Virus record (IMG/VR): IMGVR_UViG_3300010150_000155
Location: 1-24,839 of that record
Direction: 5' to 3' (one strand)
Source of the DNA: a virus
DNA length: 24,839 nucleotides
Position numbers and translations under genes: made by a program. A model generated the notes under the pieces. It did no database searches, was not told the DNA's origin, and worked only from the letters and a program-made list of their open reading frames with translations. Shown here in pieces: positions 1 to 11,600 of the stretch (its first letter is position 1; the number at the start of each line of letters is the position of its first letter).

Positions 1-1025
1 AGAGAGGTTCTATTTAAAATAGTTCTACCGTCTTCAATAACAGTATTGACTGGATAGATACCATTATTTTTTCCTGTATCTAGAGTCTCATATACTTTAA
101 ACGTAAAATCTGATGTTGTATAGTCACCAGACTCATCAAAAGTTCTTCTTGCAAGATTTTTTTCTAATTCATTATATACAGTTGTTTCCACAATTTCTTG
201 TAGAGTGCCATCCTGCAATCTCAATAATTCAATAAAATCTGAATTATCCGAGAATGTGATAATATCTTTAGAAAGTTTTGCCGAAATTTTTAATCTATCA
301 GCACCAGGCGCAGCAAAATTGGTAGATCCATTTGCATTATCAAATAAAGTATCGTCTTCATTAGAAGATACGATTTCTTCGGTAATAGTTAAACCAATTT
401 TATATGTTGGTTTATTAGAATATTGATCTAGGATTACAAAAGAATCTTCTACTTGTACAAAATATCCTCTGATGTAATACACACCTTCAGTTAAATATGC
501 AATACTACCAGTGTAAGTAGATGCATTTAAAAGCGAAGTAACAGCAAGTGCAGTAGTTTGACCTTTTTCTACAAGAACTTCATTGTTCTTGAATTTAGTC
601 AGTTGGGCACCAGATTGAATGATACCACTTTTAGTGTACTTTACATATAAAGTAAGAGAATCTTTCTCGGAATCTGCGACACTGAGAGTATTTACTACGA
701 TACCTTCTACACCCGATTCAGAACCAACTAAAGTTCTGCCAACTAAGGTTGTTCTATAAGATTCTACTTCTATACCATTAACAAGGTTTTGAACAAGAAC
801 TGCTGGATATTCTAAGTCATATCCAATTTGACCTGGAATTACTACAGATCCATCTTTGAAAGTATGGTTACCAAATTGTTCAATTTGATTTTGTAACTGC
901 GTTTGCAGCTGCGTTAATTCTCTAGTCTGGACTGGTAATCCAGGCTTGAAAAGAATCTTCTGGTAATTTTTCGACTTATCAAAGTCGTCAAAATATGGTG
1001 CCAGTTTAAGGTTGGTCTTTTGCAT
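1..1025 (-). CDS. DUF4815-type baseplate/tail structural protein, N-terminal part (cut by left edge)
   Basis: Open frame running from an ATG at 1023-1025 off the left edge; 341 codons are visible. The N-terminus reads MQKTNLKLAPYFDDFDKSKN followed by an NYQKILFKPGLPVQTRELTQ stretch and a Gln-rich helix (LQTQLQNQIEQFGNHTF), which is what I know from the DUF4815 family of cyanophage virion proteins encoded just after gp8. In T4 this position is held by gp9/gp10 (tail-fibre socket and short-fibre attachment), so a role at the baseplate rim is inferred, not shown. The gene lies 39 nt after the gp8 stop. An AAGGA ribosome site (1039-1043) is 13 nt from the ATG, somewhat far, and a T4-type late promoter lies just upstream. 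Residues after about 200 are beta-rich without a motif I can name. Confidence 0.75.
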   Translation of the reverse strand, partial: MQKTNLKLAPYFDDFDKSKNYQKILFKPGLPVQTRELTQLQTQLQNQIEQFGNHTFKDGSVVIPGQIGYDLEYPAVLVQNLVNGIEVESYRTTLVGRTLVGSESGVEGIVVNTLSVADSEKDSLTLYVKYTKSGIIQSGAQLTKFKNNEVLVEKGQTTALAVTSLLNASTYTGSIAYLTEGVYYIRGYFVQVEDSFVILDQYSNKPTYKIGLTITEEIVSSNEDDTLFDNANGSTNFAAPGADRLKISAKLSKDIITFSDNSDFIELLRLQDGTLQEIVETTVYNELEKNLARRTFDESGDYTTSDFTFKVYETLDTGKNNGIYPVNTVIEDGRTILNRTS

Positions 1026-1049
1026 TGCCGAACTAAGGTCCTTTCTTTT

Positions 1050-1057
1050 TATTTATA
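1050..1057 (-). promoter_or_regulatory. T4-type late promoter (TATAAATA) for the DUF4815 gene
   Basis: On the minus strand this reads TATAAATA exactly, the -10 element used by the T4-type late sigma factor gp55. It sits in the 39-nt gap after gp8 and 24 nt before the ATG of the downstream gene. The start of transcription would fall about at 1044, giving a leader of only some 20 nt that just includes the AAGGA site. Confidence 0.8.
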
Positions 1058-1064
1058 GGTATAA

Positions 1065-2630
1065 TCAGAACTCAATAACGAGCTTAATATCTTCAATTTG
1101 ATCATCAGATCTGATAATTGTTTTTCTGTTTTCAATATACAGAATTTCACCACTAAACTTCTGTACTTCAGACGGGGCATAACCAGAAGTAAATGAAGTT
1201 CCTGCAACAGTAACACTACCAGATGCGGCTGTATCAGGTGTTACCGCCGATGAAGAAACAGCACCAGTAATTTCGTTAGCACCAGAAAAATCAACTTGTG
1301 TATATTGTTGATTACCAGTCTGACCAGCAGAAAGATACTCGTTTTGATAATATCTGATAATTTTGTTTACCGAGTCCCAGTGAATAACTCTTCCCTTTGC
1401 ATTTGTATTATCTTGAGTAATTTCTTCACCAATAGTGAAGTTTACAGATGTTGATACAGGAAATTTGATTGCCTTACATACAGAAGCTGTATTATCAAGT
1501 AAATCAGAATTACCAGGAGTTTGTGGATCTGAAATCAAACCAAATCGTCTGAATTGCATGTCAACAGGAACATCACCTGAACCATCAAGGAATTCTACTG
1601 CTTTGTTGATCATAACTCGATATGCACCGAGTTCTCTTACAACATTAAATCCGTGTCCACCAGGAGGAGAAATAATCGCTTCGATAGAAGCAGATCCTGC
1701 AGTTAAATTAGCTGGAGTACTACTTCTAGCTTGTGCTAAAGCAAGAGTAGTGTAACATTCCGCAAAGTTTACAGTTCCAAAAGTATATCCACTACCAACT
1801 GTAGAAAGAGCAACACTACTTGGATCAATTTGACCAGATGTAGGAGCGGTAGAAGAAACTGTAAAAGTTAAAACTGCACCCGAACCATCACCTAAAATGG
1901 GTGAGAAATATGTACCTGGACTAATACCACTACCAACATTATTTACAACTGCTTGTTCAATTGTTCCATTTACAGCAGCTGCAATTACAGTAGAGTCCGA
2001 CTTAACGGGCATGAAATCGCTGGAAACAAATTTAACAAAGTCATTGATTCCTAACGTATACATATACTTCCACTTATAAGTGTCAGCAGTAGTAAAGATA
2101 GAAGTAGATTGACCTACTGGTTCTACTGTCGAAATAACGCCGTTTGCATTTGTTGGTGTCTCGCCATTGTAAATGCACTTATATACATCAAAGTTACTAT
2201 TCATTACATAGAACTGAGAGTCATATAATTTGTTAGCACCAGTGGCAGACTGATTCGAGATAGAATAATTGTGCTTGTACATGTCATAACGAGTATTGAC
2301 ACTCCAAGTCCGTTTTCTTACTACTTGAGTAACATCACCACGAGTGATGCGTTTCATAGCAATCATGTCGTCATAAATTTCACTCAACTCATCAAAAGAG
2401 TCGGTAGGTGAAGGAATGTTGTCAATATCATTGAAACTCTGACCAGAATATCTTTCAGAGTTCCAGGTTTGAGATCGACCGATGAAGATATAAATCTTAC
2501 TTCTATCTCTTAAAGCCTCTGTAGTAGAATCACTAAGAGCATTACCAGCAGCATCTAGAGGTTCCTCTAGAGACTCCATAAACTGCTCAGCAGCAAACAC
2601 CCTAAAATTGTCAGACACGAGTGATGGCAT
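1065..2630 (-). CDS. 8: Baseplate wedge subunit gp8
   Basis: 521 aa. Residues 43-60 (KIYIFIGRSQTWNSE), the following KRITRGDVTQVV...RTWSVNTRYDMY stretch (about 93-118), LYDSQFYVMNSNFDVYKCI (135-153) and YKWKYMYTL...KFVSSDFMPV (185-209) are the core I recognise from T4-like gp8, a homodimeric wedge protein that binds gp7 and gp6 in the baseplate. T4 gp8 is 334 aa; the extra length here is mostly an insertion from about 215 to 330 containing two GSG(Y/I)-type beta-modules like those in the preceding giant protein, and a C-terminal beta-rich extension. The start ATG has GGGAAG (2635-2640) 4 nt upstream. Its own late promoter lies between it and the preceding gene, so it can be made at a different level from gp25-gp6-giant protein. 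Confidence 0.88.
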   Translation of the reverse strand: MPSLVSDNFRVFAAEQFMESLEEPLDAAGNALSDSTTEALRDRSKIYIFIGRSQTWNSERYSGQSFNDIDNIPSPTDSFDELSEIYDDMIAMKRITRGDVTQVVRKRTWSVNTRYDMYKHNYSISNQSATGANKLYDSQFYVMNSNFDVYKCIYNGETPTNANGVISTVEPVGQSTSIFTTADTYKWKYMYTLGINDFVKFVSSDFMPVKSDSTVIAAAVNGTIEQAVVNNVGSGISPGTYFSPILGDGSGAVLTFTVSSTAPTSGQIDPSSVALSTVGSGYTFGTVNFAECYTTLALAQARSSTPANLTAGSASIEAIISPPGGHGFNVVRELGAYRVMINKAVEFLDGSGDVPVDMQFRRFGLISDPQTPGNSDLLDNTASVCKAIKFPVSTSVNFTIGEEITQDNTNAKGRVIHWDSVNKIIRYYQNEYLSAGQTGNQQYTQVDFSGANEITGAVSSSAVTPDTAASGSVTVAGTSFTSGYAPSEVQKFSGEILYIENRKTIIRSDDQIEDIKLVIEF

Positions 2631-2661
2631 TATACTTCCCGATAGTATTATTGTTTATTGT

Positions 2662-2669
2662 TATTTATA
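2662..2669 (-). promoter_or_regulatory. T4-type late promoter (TATAAATA) for gp8
   Basis: Exact TATAAATA on the minus strand in the 45-nt gap between the stop of the giant gene (2676) and the gp8 start (2630), 31 nt before the ATG. The predicted leader is AT-rich and carries the GGGAAG ribosome site. No hairpin with a U-run separates the giant gene from this promoter, so read-through from upstream is likely as well. Confidence 0.8.
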
Positions 2670-2675
2670 CTGTTG

Positions 2676-5600
2676 TCAACCAGCAAAGATGACTTTGGTG
2701 TCAGTAGTAGCTGTTGCAGCAGTTGTGCCGGCAATTCCTCTTGTAACACCTTTAAGATTTGTGGAATCATGATTGGTGTATTCAATTGCTTCATTGTTAA
2801 TGAATGCTTTATAGGAATCGTATCCAACACCACCATTGATAACATCAACTGCAGTGATTACACCAGATACATCCAAAGTAACTTCTAATACAGCACCTTG
2901 TCCACCACCATTAGTAGTGACTAATACGGAATCAGTGTCCTCATATCCAGAACCACCAACTTCGATATCAACACTAACAATTTTTCCACCAAGGACAAAT
3001 GGTTGTAAAACTGCATTATTACCAGATGAAGAAGTAATAGTAACAGAAACGGTACTTTCTGGTGCCATTACAGTACCAGCAACAGGAATTGTAGTTGAAG
3101 TGGTTGTAATATCAGATGTCAATTTAGTTCCGAAATGAACATCACTAGAACTTAGAACAGTGTCTCTTACAACATATGCTTCATATGTAGGAACTAATGT
3201 TGTATTTGCGAGATTGTGTCCTTTATAATCAATGACTACTGTGTTTTTAATTTCACCGCCCTTGATTGGGTCGATGAAAGAATTTGCAGACGCACTATTA
3301 CCAATTCCATATGTACGGAACTTCATCTTTCTTGGGTATCCAGTACCACCAGCAGTGACATTGACACTAGTAAGGTTACCACCAGAAACTGTAGATGTTG
3401 CAGTTAATCCAGATGGAGATGTAATACCTGTAGGTGTATTGAGTTCCATTACAGTTGGAGAATGAACAGCTGTAACTTGTCTTCTATCAGACTCACCAGG
3501 GATGAAGATAGAATCACCGACTTCTACCTGTTGACTGTATGATTCAACTGCGATATCAGATGCTTTACTCATATAATCGTAAAGTTTGATACTGTCAGAT
3601 GCTGTTGGTGCAGTCGTAAATCTTACTACATTATCATGTACATAATAATCGCGAAGAGGATCTAAAACAAGACCATTCTTAACGGCGACGATTTGATTCT
3701 CAAACTCTCTTGGTCTACCAATCAAAGCATTTGGATAATATGCACTAGAAGAATCTGTAAGGTTGTAACTAGTCACACCACTACCAGTAATAGTATCCAA
3801 TTGTTTTACTAGACCATGAGTCTTGATAAAGATAATATCACCAGGTGCTGGAGCACTTGTAAAGATAATTCTAGAATCAATTGTACCCGTTACATTGTAG
3901 TCTACAACTGGTGTTAAAACTGAACCATTCTTAGTTACGAATATATTTCTTGGATCTACTACAGCGTCATTATCAAAAGAACCATTGGGAATAAAGTTTT
4001 CCTCTTCTAGGAAAAGGTTGAATTGTGTTCTTGAACTATCATAAGGTGTGTGAATATAATCAAGAACTTTACCAGTGGTTGTCAAGATAGCAAATGGAGT
4101 ACTAGTTGTGGTTGTAGTATCAAAGTTCATTTGAGTTGTAGAAGTAAATTCTGCACCTCTTCCAAGACCATACTTTGTATGATTGTTCTGAACGAAGATA
4201 ATAGACTCTTGTTCTGCAGCACTAAGGGCCCTACTAGTATTATAAACCTGTGAAGTAACTGGAGTTAGTGTGATAAGTTCATTATCATACATACCAACCA
4301 TCCAGATATCATCACCAGGGACAGGAGCAACTGTAAATGTAATACATCCAAGAAGACTAATACCTCCCTGATTCAAGAGAGTATAGTCAACTCCTGGATG
4401 AAGGATAACATTGTTCTTGGAGATAATAATATCTTCAAAAGCGGTGTAATTAGTATACTTGATTCCATCCAACAAGAGTCTGAATTTAGTTCTAGATCCA
4501 TCATAAACTTGATTGATCTCATCAACGGATCTTTGTCTACCAGTAGATGCACCAAACTCAACAATGTCAATAGCTGCAAGATACCCAACTCCCATTGGAA
4601 TTGATATTGCAGAGTATTTTTCACCGTTTCCAATACCAGTAGAAGATGCTGTCCCAGAACCACTGTGGTCATAAGCAACTCCTGGTTCCTGAATAACCCC
4701 ATCAAAAGCAACAAATGTATTTGATGGATCATCGTACATAACCAGAGTATTTAAATTCAAGTTAGTAATGCGATAATGGTTAGTGCCAATTGTGAGAGTA
4801 CTACTTCTTTGTACAATATTGACTACATCAGTACCACTGATTGTAGTTGACCCACTTCTCTGAGTTACCGTAAATGTATTATTTACAGTTGGTACAAGAA
4901 CTTCATTGTGATTGTCTCTTTGAAGAACAACCAGATTGGCATTCAAAATATCACCATAGACATTTTGTGGTCTAAGTTCCCCAAGTTTTGCATGGAACTC
5001 GACTTGATCAGTTGCGAGTGTAGGTAGATTAGTACCAGTGAAAGTTAATGTACTTGCAGCATTGTCCCATGTATAGGAATTTTGATCTTGATAAACACCA
5101 TCAACATAAACAAATGGAACTTTTGTTGATGCATTGGTAATATTGCCAGTATAAGAAAGAACAGTAGAACTTGTCTGAGACAATCCATCTGTCAGATCAT
5201 GGAAATTATTTGCATCATTCACATGGAACATGATGAATACATCTTCAGTCGGTCTTGGTGGATCAACAAACTGAATTCTATATGATCCGCTACCAGTATT
5301 GATATTATGTGGATCTACAGGAGTGATCAAATCATAATCTGTAGTTGGATATTGATAAACACCATTTCTAACAACAACTAAACTCTCAACTCCTGGATCT
5401 TCATTAACCAAATCATCACATTCAGCATCATAACTATGAAGTAGAGTGAAAGTAGTTCTAACGCTATCAAAATGTTCGTTTCTATCAAGAACCCAATTTC
5501 TGTGGTTGTTTGGAACTAACTGTCTGTTGAAAGACATAAGTTTAACAACATCAGAACTAACAGGAACATCTGTATAAGTTACCTTGTTTGCAGCTGCAAC

Positions 5601-8600
5601 TTGTAATTGTACATTAGGTCTTGAATCGACAGCATTAAGATGAACATCTGGGCGGAGAAGAACATTATTCTTGACTGTAAAGAGATCCGTACCATTGGAG
5701 ACTGTCTCAGGGACACCATTGTCGGATAAATTAAATCTCGTTCTAGTACCATTGAATACATTAAACTGATCTAACTCAGCACCACGTTTTGTATTATCAT
5801 TTGCAACATAGGATCCAACAAAATCTCTAATTGCACATGTAACTCCAACTACAGGAGCAATACTAAATGTAATTTGACTACCACTTACAGAATATTCATT
5901 TTCTGGAACAATAATACCATTAACTGTAACCATTAAAGAGTTTTCACCATCAACAGGAACATAAGGATCTGTTGCATTGATGGTAAGATCAAATGTGGTT
6001 GTGGAACCATTAAACTGACTGGTGATGTCGTTAATAACCTCTACATGACTTGTCGAATACTCTGGATTAGAATACTTAAATCTAGAACCAAAACCATGTG
6101 CTGTAGTTCCATCGAGATATAAAGTGCCGTCAATAGTTTCTTTTTCCAATTCAAAGAAACCATTTGGTTTCTTAACATTATCTGATTGAATTTTAAGAGT
6201 TACATTTTTTGCTTCATTACAAATTAAGTTTTTACCCTTAACTTGTTTTGAAATAATGTTACTAACATTTAATTTTTCACATTCAACTGTCTCGTCAATT
6301 TGCCACCCAAAAATTTCAGATGGATTAACACTTTGAGGGAAAGTAATTGTAGAACCAGATACAGTAAAGTCTGTTAAATGGTGTGATTGATTAATACCTT
6401 CAAAGAAAATTAGAAGTTTACAGTTATCGGAAGGAGTAAATCCAAGATCAAAAGTAGTTCCAACAGAACCAGTAAATGTAATTGCAGCCAGTTGTGGGTG
6501 ATAAAGAGCAAAGGTTGGTTTATCGGTAATATTAGTATTAAACTGTAAAGTGCTGTTATTCACTATACTGTAATTTGTATTTCTCTGAATAACGCCATTC
6601 ATTGAAACAATTAATTTATCAGAATCAGTAACGACATATGGAATTTCATTAACTGTCAAATTAATTTGTTTGTTTGAATTAACACCTGATAAATCTATAC
6701 TAGTATATGGTGTTGTTAATCTATATGATACAAGTTCGTCTCCTGGATAAATTGTAAAATTGGGAACAATATTTAAACCTTTTACATCATAACTAAGATC
6801 TGGAGTCTGTACAATACCATTAACACTAAAAATAGTTTTAAGCAGTGTACTATTAGCACCCATTGGTACTAATCTAGTTACATTAATGACAAATTCATTA
6901 ATTTCAAATTCGCCATCTCTAAGAGCAACTATAAGATAATTTGGACCAACTTCAATAATAAGACCAAGTTCTTCAGATTGCGTTCCAAAAAGTATATCAT
7001 AAACTTTATATTGATTTGGATCTGCATTGATGTAAAGAATTTGTTTTTTACATCCAGGCGCGCCTACATTTAAATCAAGCAAACTAGATATAGTTGCTTT
7101 AAATGTTACAGCACTTCTTACAATATTTTGTGATCTTCCTAGAATAGATTTTCTACTATGAATTCTAGATTTACCAAACAATCTAAATCCAGATGGATGA
7201 GTATTTTCAAGAATTTCAGATCTCCAATCTTTAGTATTTTTTTCATTTGAAATACTATAAGACCAATCTTGATAATAAATATTATCTTGCATTCTTTGGA
7301 AATCGTCACTAATGTGTCCAGCACTTCCAGCAAATTTTGCTGAAATATTTCCATATGCACTTGATTGTGTATATGCTCTTGCATCATTTATATCTGTGAT
7401 GACACCATAATTTTTTCCATCGGAACTCAAAATTGTGTCGTCAACTTTAAATTCACCAGAACTTACAAGAAGTTCTAATGTAGAAGACTTTGTATCAACA
7501 CTTAAAATTTTCGCAACAGCCCCTGAAGCAACACTAACTGTGTCACCCACATTTAAATTTTTCCTACCAATACTTACATTAAATGTTGCACCTGAACCAC
7601 CATTTTGACTGAAGAGTTCAATTGTTGGTTTATCATCAAAACCACTACCACCATCAATGACAGTGGCATTCATAACTTCGCCGACACTAAATTTAAACTC
7701 TATATTGGTATTACCAGATAATCCATTTACTTTATGAAAAGGGTTCAGAAGATAATTTTGTCCTCTATTTACAACTTCAACATCAGTGATCTCGAAATTA
7801 GATTTTACTTTAACTGTAACTGGTAAATTCAAATAGTTTCTAACATTTCTAGAACCATAGAACTGATCACCATAAGAAACATATTCAATATTTTTAAGTG
7901 ATCCAATTGTATTAGAATTTGCAGAAAGAATTGCCCCTGTACCAGTATCCGAAGTAACTGTAGTTACCTCAGGCAGAGATCTATATCCTGCGCCACCATT
8001 TACAATATTAATAGATTTAATAGGACCTGTAGCACCTTTAGATCTGATACTAAAATCTAGAGAACTAATAGTAACACTATTGATAGTATCTTTTAATGGT
8101 AAAGTAAATTTGTTTACATCAGATTCTTTGACAATATATCTACCAACTAGAGGAGATGTTACTACACTCAACTCAAAAATTGAATTATCGGTGTGAACAA
8201 ATATTTTAGATGGAATATTTGATGGGTCAACATCAAAATAAGTAGAGTTTAGTTCAATTCCTTTTTGATGATATGGATTGAAATTTAAGCTATCAAATGA
8301 TAAATTGTAACTTCTAGAAGTCGCAAACTTAATTCTATATTTTTTATTTCTTTCAAGAATTACAGAATATAGTTGTTTTGAACCAATATACTCAACAATA
8401 TCGGAAAGTAAGTCTAAATTAATTTCGGTAGTTGTAGTTTCTTTAAATAAGTCGATAAAGATAACATCATTTTTGATGATGTTGTGAGGTCCACTAAAAG
8501 TAAACTCAATTTCTTTTTTATCATTATTAACTACAGCATCTGTTACTGGAGGAGATTCAACAGAACTTACATATGCAAGTGCCCCGTTTCCAGCAGTTCC

Positions 8601-11600
8601 ATCATTATTGAATAATAGATAATCACCAGTTCTATAATTTTTACCTTTCTTTTCAATATAAACAGAATCTACTGAACCTGTAGAAGTATATGCAGTCCGT
8701 AAGAGAGTTTTGTTGAGATTTTTAATTTCCGTTGGGAAATGATCATTTGAAGCATCATTCTTCCTAATCAACCTTTTAGGAATTTGATCATTAGTTCTAT
8801 TTTGTACTATGTTATAAAAATCTGGATCCGAGAAAAACTGGGTGCCGATTACATGTGGATATTCATCTACCATGAAATAGCAATACGCACCATTTGGAAA
8901 TTCTGGTGTTACACAAAATCTGCCATTAAATTGATCTAAGGTTCCATGTCCATTGATATATTCATAATCTTCGATAAATGAACCAAGCGGGTAATTTTCA
9001 ATAGTAGGTCCATTTTTTCTATTACCAGAAAGTTTATACGAAGAAGTTTGTTCAGAAATACCAGAAGTATTATCTAATGCAGATGTATATCCATATTTAC
9101 AGTAAATTGGATGACCATCATAAGACCACCCAACAATTTTGGAATGCTGAGAAGAAGTAATATTATACTGAGTTTCAAATTTTGATGTATTGATTAATTG
9201 TAAATATTGAAACTTGAGTCTAGATTCTGGGAAAGAAGACGAAAGAACTTCTGAAACACTTAAATCACCTCGTACTCTATCATCACCTTGAGAAATAGTA
9301 ACTTTTTTACCTACTAATAAGAAAGCTTTTTGAGGTGTAATTTCAGATTTGGATAGTAATACAATTTTGTTAGCTACATCAACACCAGCAACAAAAGTTC
9401 CTGGACTGAAAAGTGGATTGGAAACTTCCATACCAACAATAATGTCGGTCGATGTAAAAGCTTCTTTTAGTTTGATCGAACTACTACTACCAGTCGGTAC
9501 TTCTTCAATTTCATAATTATCACCAGTAGACTCATCGAAAACGTAACCACCGAATTCATCAACCCCAGTAATAAATCTTTCTGCGATATTAAATGTCCAT
9601 TTTTTCAATTCTGCAGAAATTGATCCAGTTTTAGAGTTGTTAGCAATCGAAACTGCTGGAGGGATGGAATATCCACTACCAGAATTAATAACGGAAATAT
9701 CTACGATTTTTCCACCAGAAATTTCTGGTCTAAGAACTGCACCAGAACCAGAATCTTTTGAAATTACTGTTAAAATTGGTTCTACAAAGAAATTTTTACC
9801 GCCATCTAAAATTTGAACTGTTACAACTTTACCATTAGAAACAACTAATGAAATTCTAGCTTGAGATCCATCATCGATAGTAACTGTTGGGTTGGATGTA
9901 AATTTACTACCAAGTTCATTAGTTAATACAATTTTATCAGAAGAACTAGATCCAGAAATAATAGGACCAGTAAATACAAAAATTAAATCTTCATTACTAC
10001 TGTTTTTTAAAGGAACATCGTAAGTGGTAAATTTACCACCACCAGAAATTCTGATTGTTGGTGCTTCGGTATAACCATATCCACCATCAATAATCAAAAT
10101 ATTATCAATAGTACCTTCAGCAAAACCAACATCTAATACAGCATCTTTAAATCCAGCTGGATTTTGTCTAATACCATTTACAAGTGGATTATTATTAATA
10201 ACTTCAATTTTTGGTTTTGCTGAGAAACCAGTAAAGTTTGGAAGAATAGAAGATTCAATAAGTTGAAAATTTACCTTCTGGATAGAAGCTGCAATATCAA
10301 TCGTACCATTTGGAACAGTAATATCTGCAGATTCATCACCATTTTTAAGTAGAGTTAAAGTAGGTAAACCAGACTTATCAAAATTGCCGTTTGCATCATA
10401 TGCAACTTGATAGTCACCAGCATTACCAATGGTCAAAGATTTGACAGCACCATAGTATGCAAAATTACCTTTTACCGAGTTATATTGAATACCATCAATA
10501 GTAATACCAACGGCTGCACTAGTATCTGTAGGAGATAGGGATTTAGATTTTCTAACAATATTATTGTTAATAATACTAGACGGGAATGGAATTCTCTTGA
10601 CTAGTTTTTGTAACTTATAATTATTTCTATCAAGATTTATTCCAGATAAAGTAGAAAGAGATTCTGTAGTTAAACCAGAACCACAATCAATAACTGTTAG
10701 TTGTGCGCCGCTATTTTCTTTTGCAATAGTAATTGTAGAACCACTAATAGTATATGAAGTAGTTGGTTGTTGTATAACACCATTAATTGCAACAATTACA
10801 CTATCAGTAGTTGCAGTTGTATAATTACTGCCACTATTTTGTAAAGTATATGATAATGATGATGTAGTAGTAATTGGATCTAAAATATCAGCACTATCAA
10901 TAGTATAAACTAAAATATCATCTGTACCTACAGTTACTACGTCGTTGAGGAATGAAGCAGTTTTGTTAGAATCAGTATAAGAAAATGCAGAACCAACTTG
11001 CAATACACCATTAACAAAGATGAAAATTTCATCTCTGGTTAAAGTATCTGATGTATTTAAAACAATATCGAAAAATGTTCCACCTTGAGTAACAGATATT
11101 TTACTAACTTGACTGGGATTGGTAAAATATCTAGTGTACACATTTTCGGAAGAAAGTGGTACTGTATTAAAGTTAATTACATCATTGACCAAGAAATAAT
11201 TAGTATTAAGTTCTTGAAGTACAGCATTTCTGAATACCAGTAAACTTTCTGGTACAAGTGGATTAATTCCAGTTACAAATGCATTAGTGTAACCATCAAA
11301 CACCTGTGTGAATGTTCTATTTTTGCCAGATGTATATGGAGGAATTGCAGACGAAGATGTATAAACGTGTCCTGTACCCTGTTCAGTAAAATCGTATATA
11401 CCAGTAACACCAATATAATCATTATCAGTATCTAAATTGTGATCACTATTAATGTTCCATGAGGAATATTCAATTCCTTCAAAATCTTGATGATCACTCC
11501 CATCAAATTCATAAATTTGTTCGCTGAATAAAGCACCACTCTTTTCAATAGTAACTGTATCTACTACAGCAATAATTCGAGCAACAGCCTGTGAAACAAT

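Noticed and set aside
205-426. 73-codon plus-strand frame over the DUF4815 gene
   Set aside because: Opposite to all other genes and overlaps a well-supported coding region; a shadow.
4373-4732. 119-codon minus-strand frame inside the giant gene
   Set aside because: Leu/Gln-rich, low-complexity translation of repeated coding DNA read in another frame; no ribosome site and nothing family-like.
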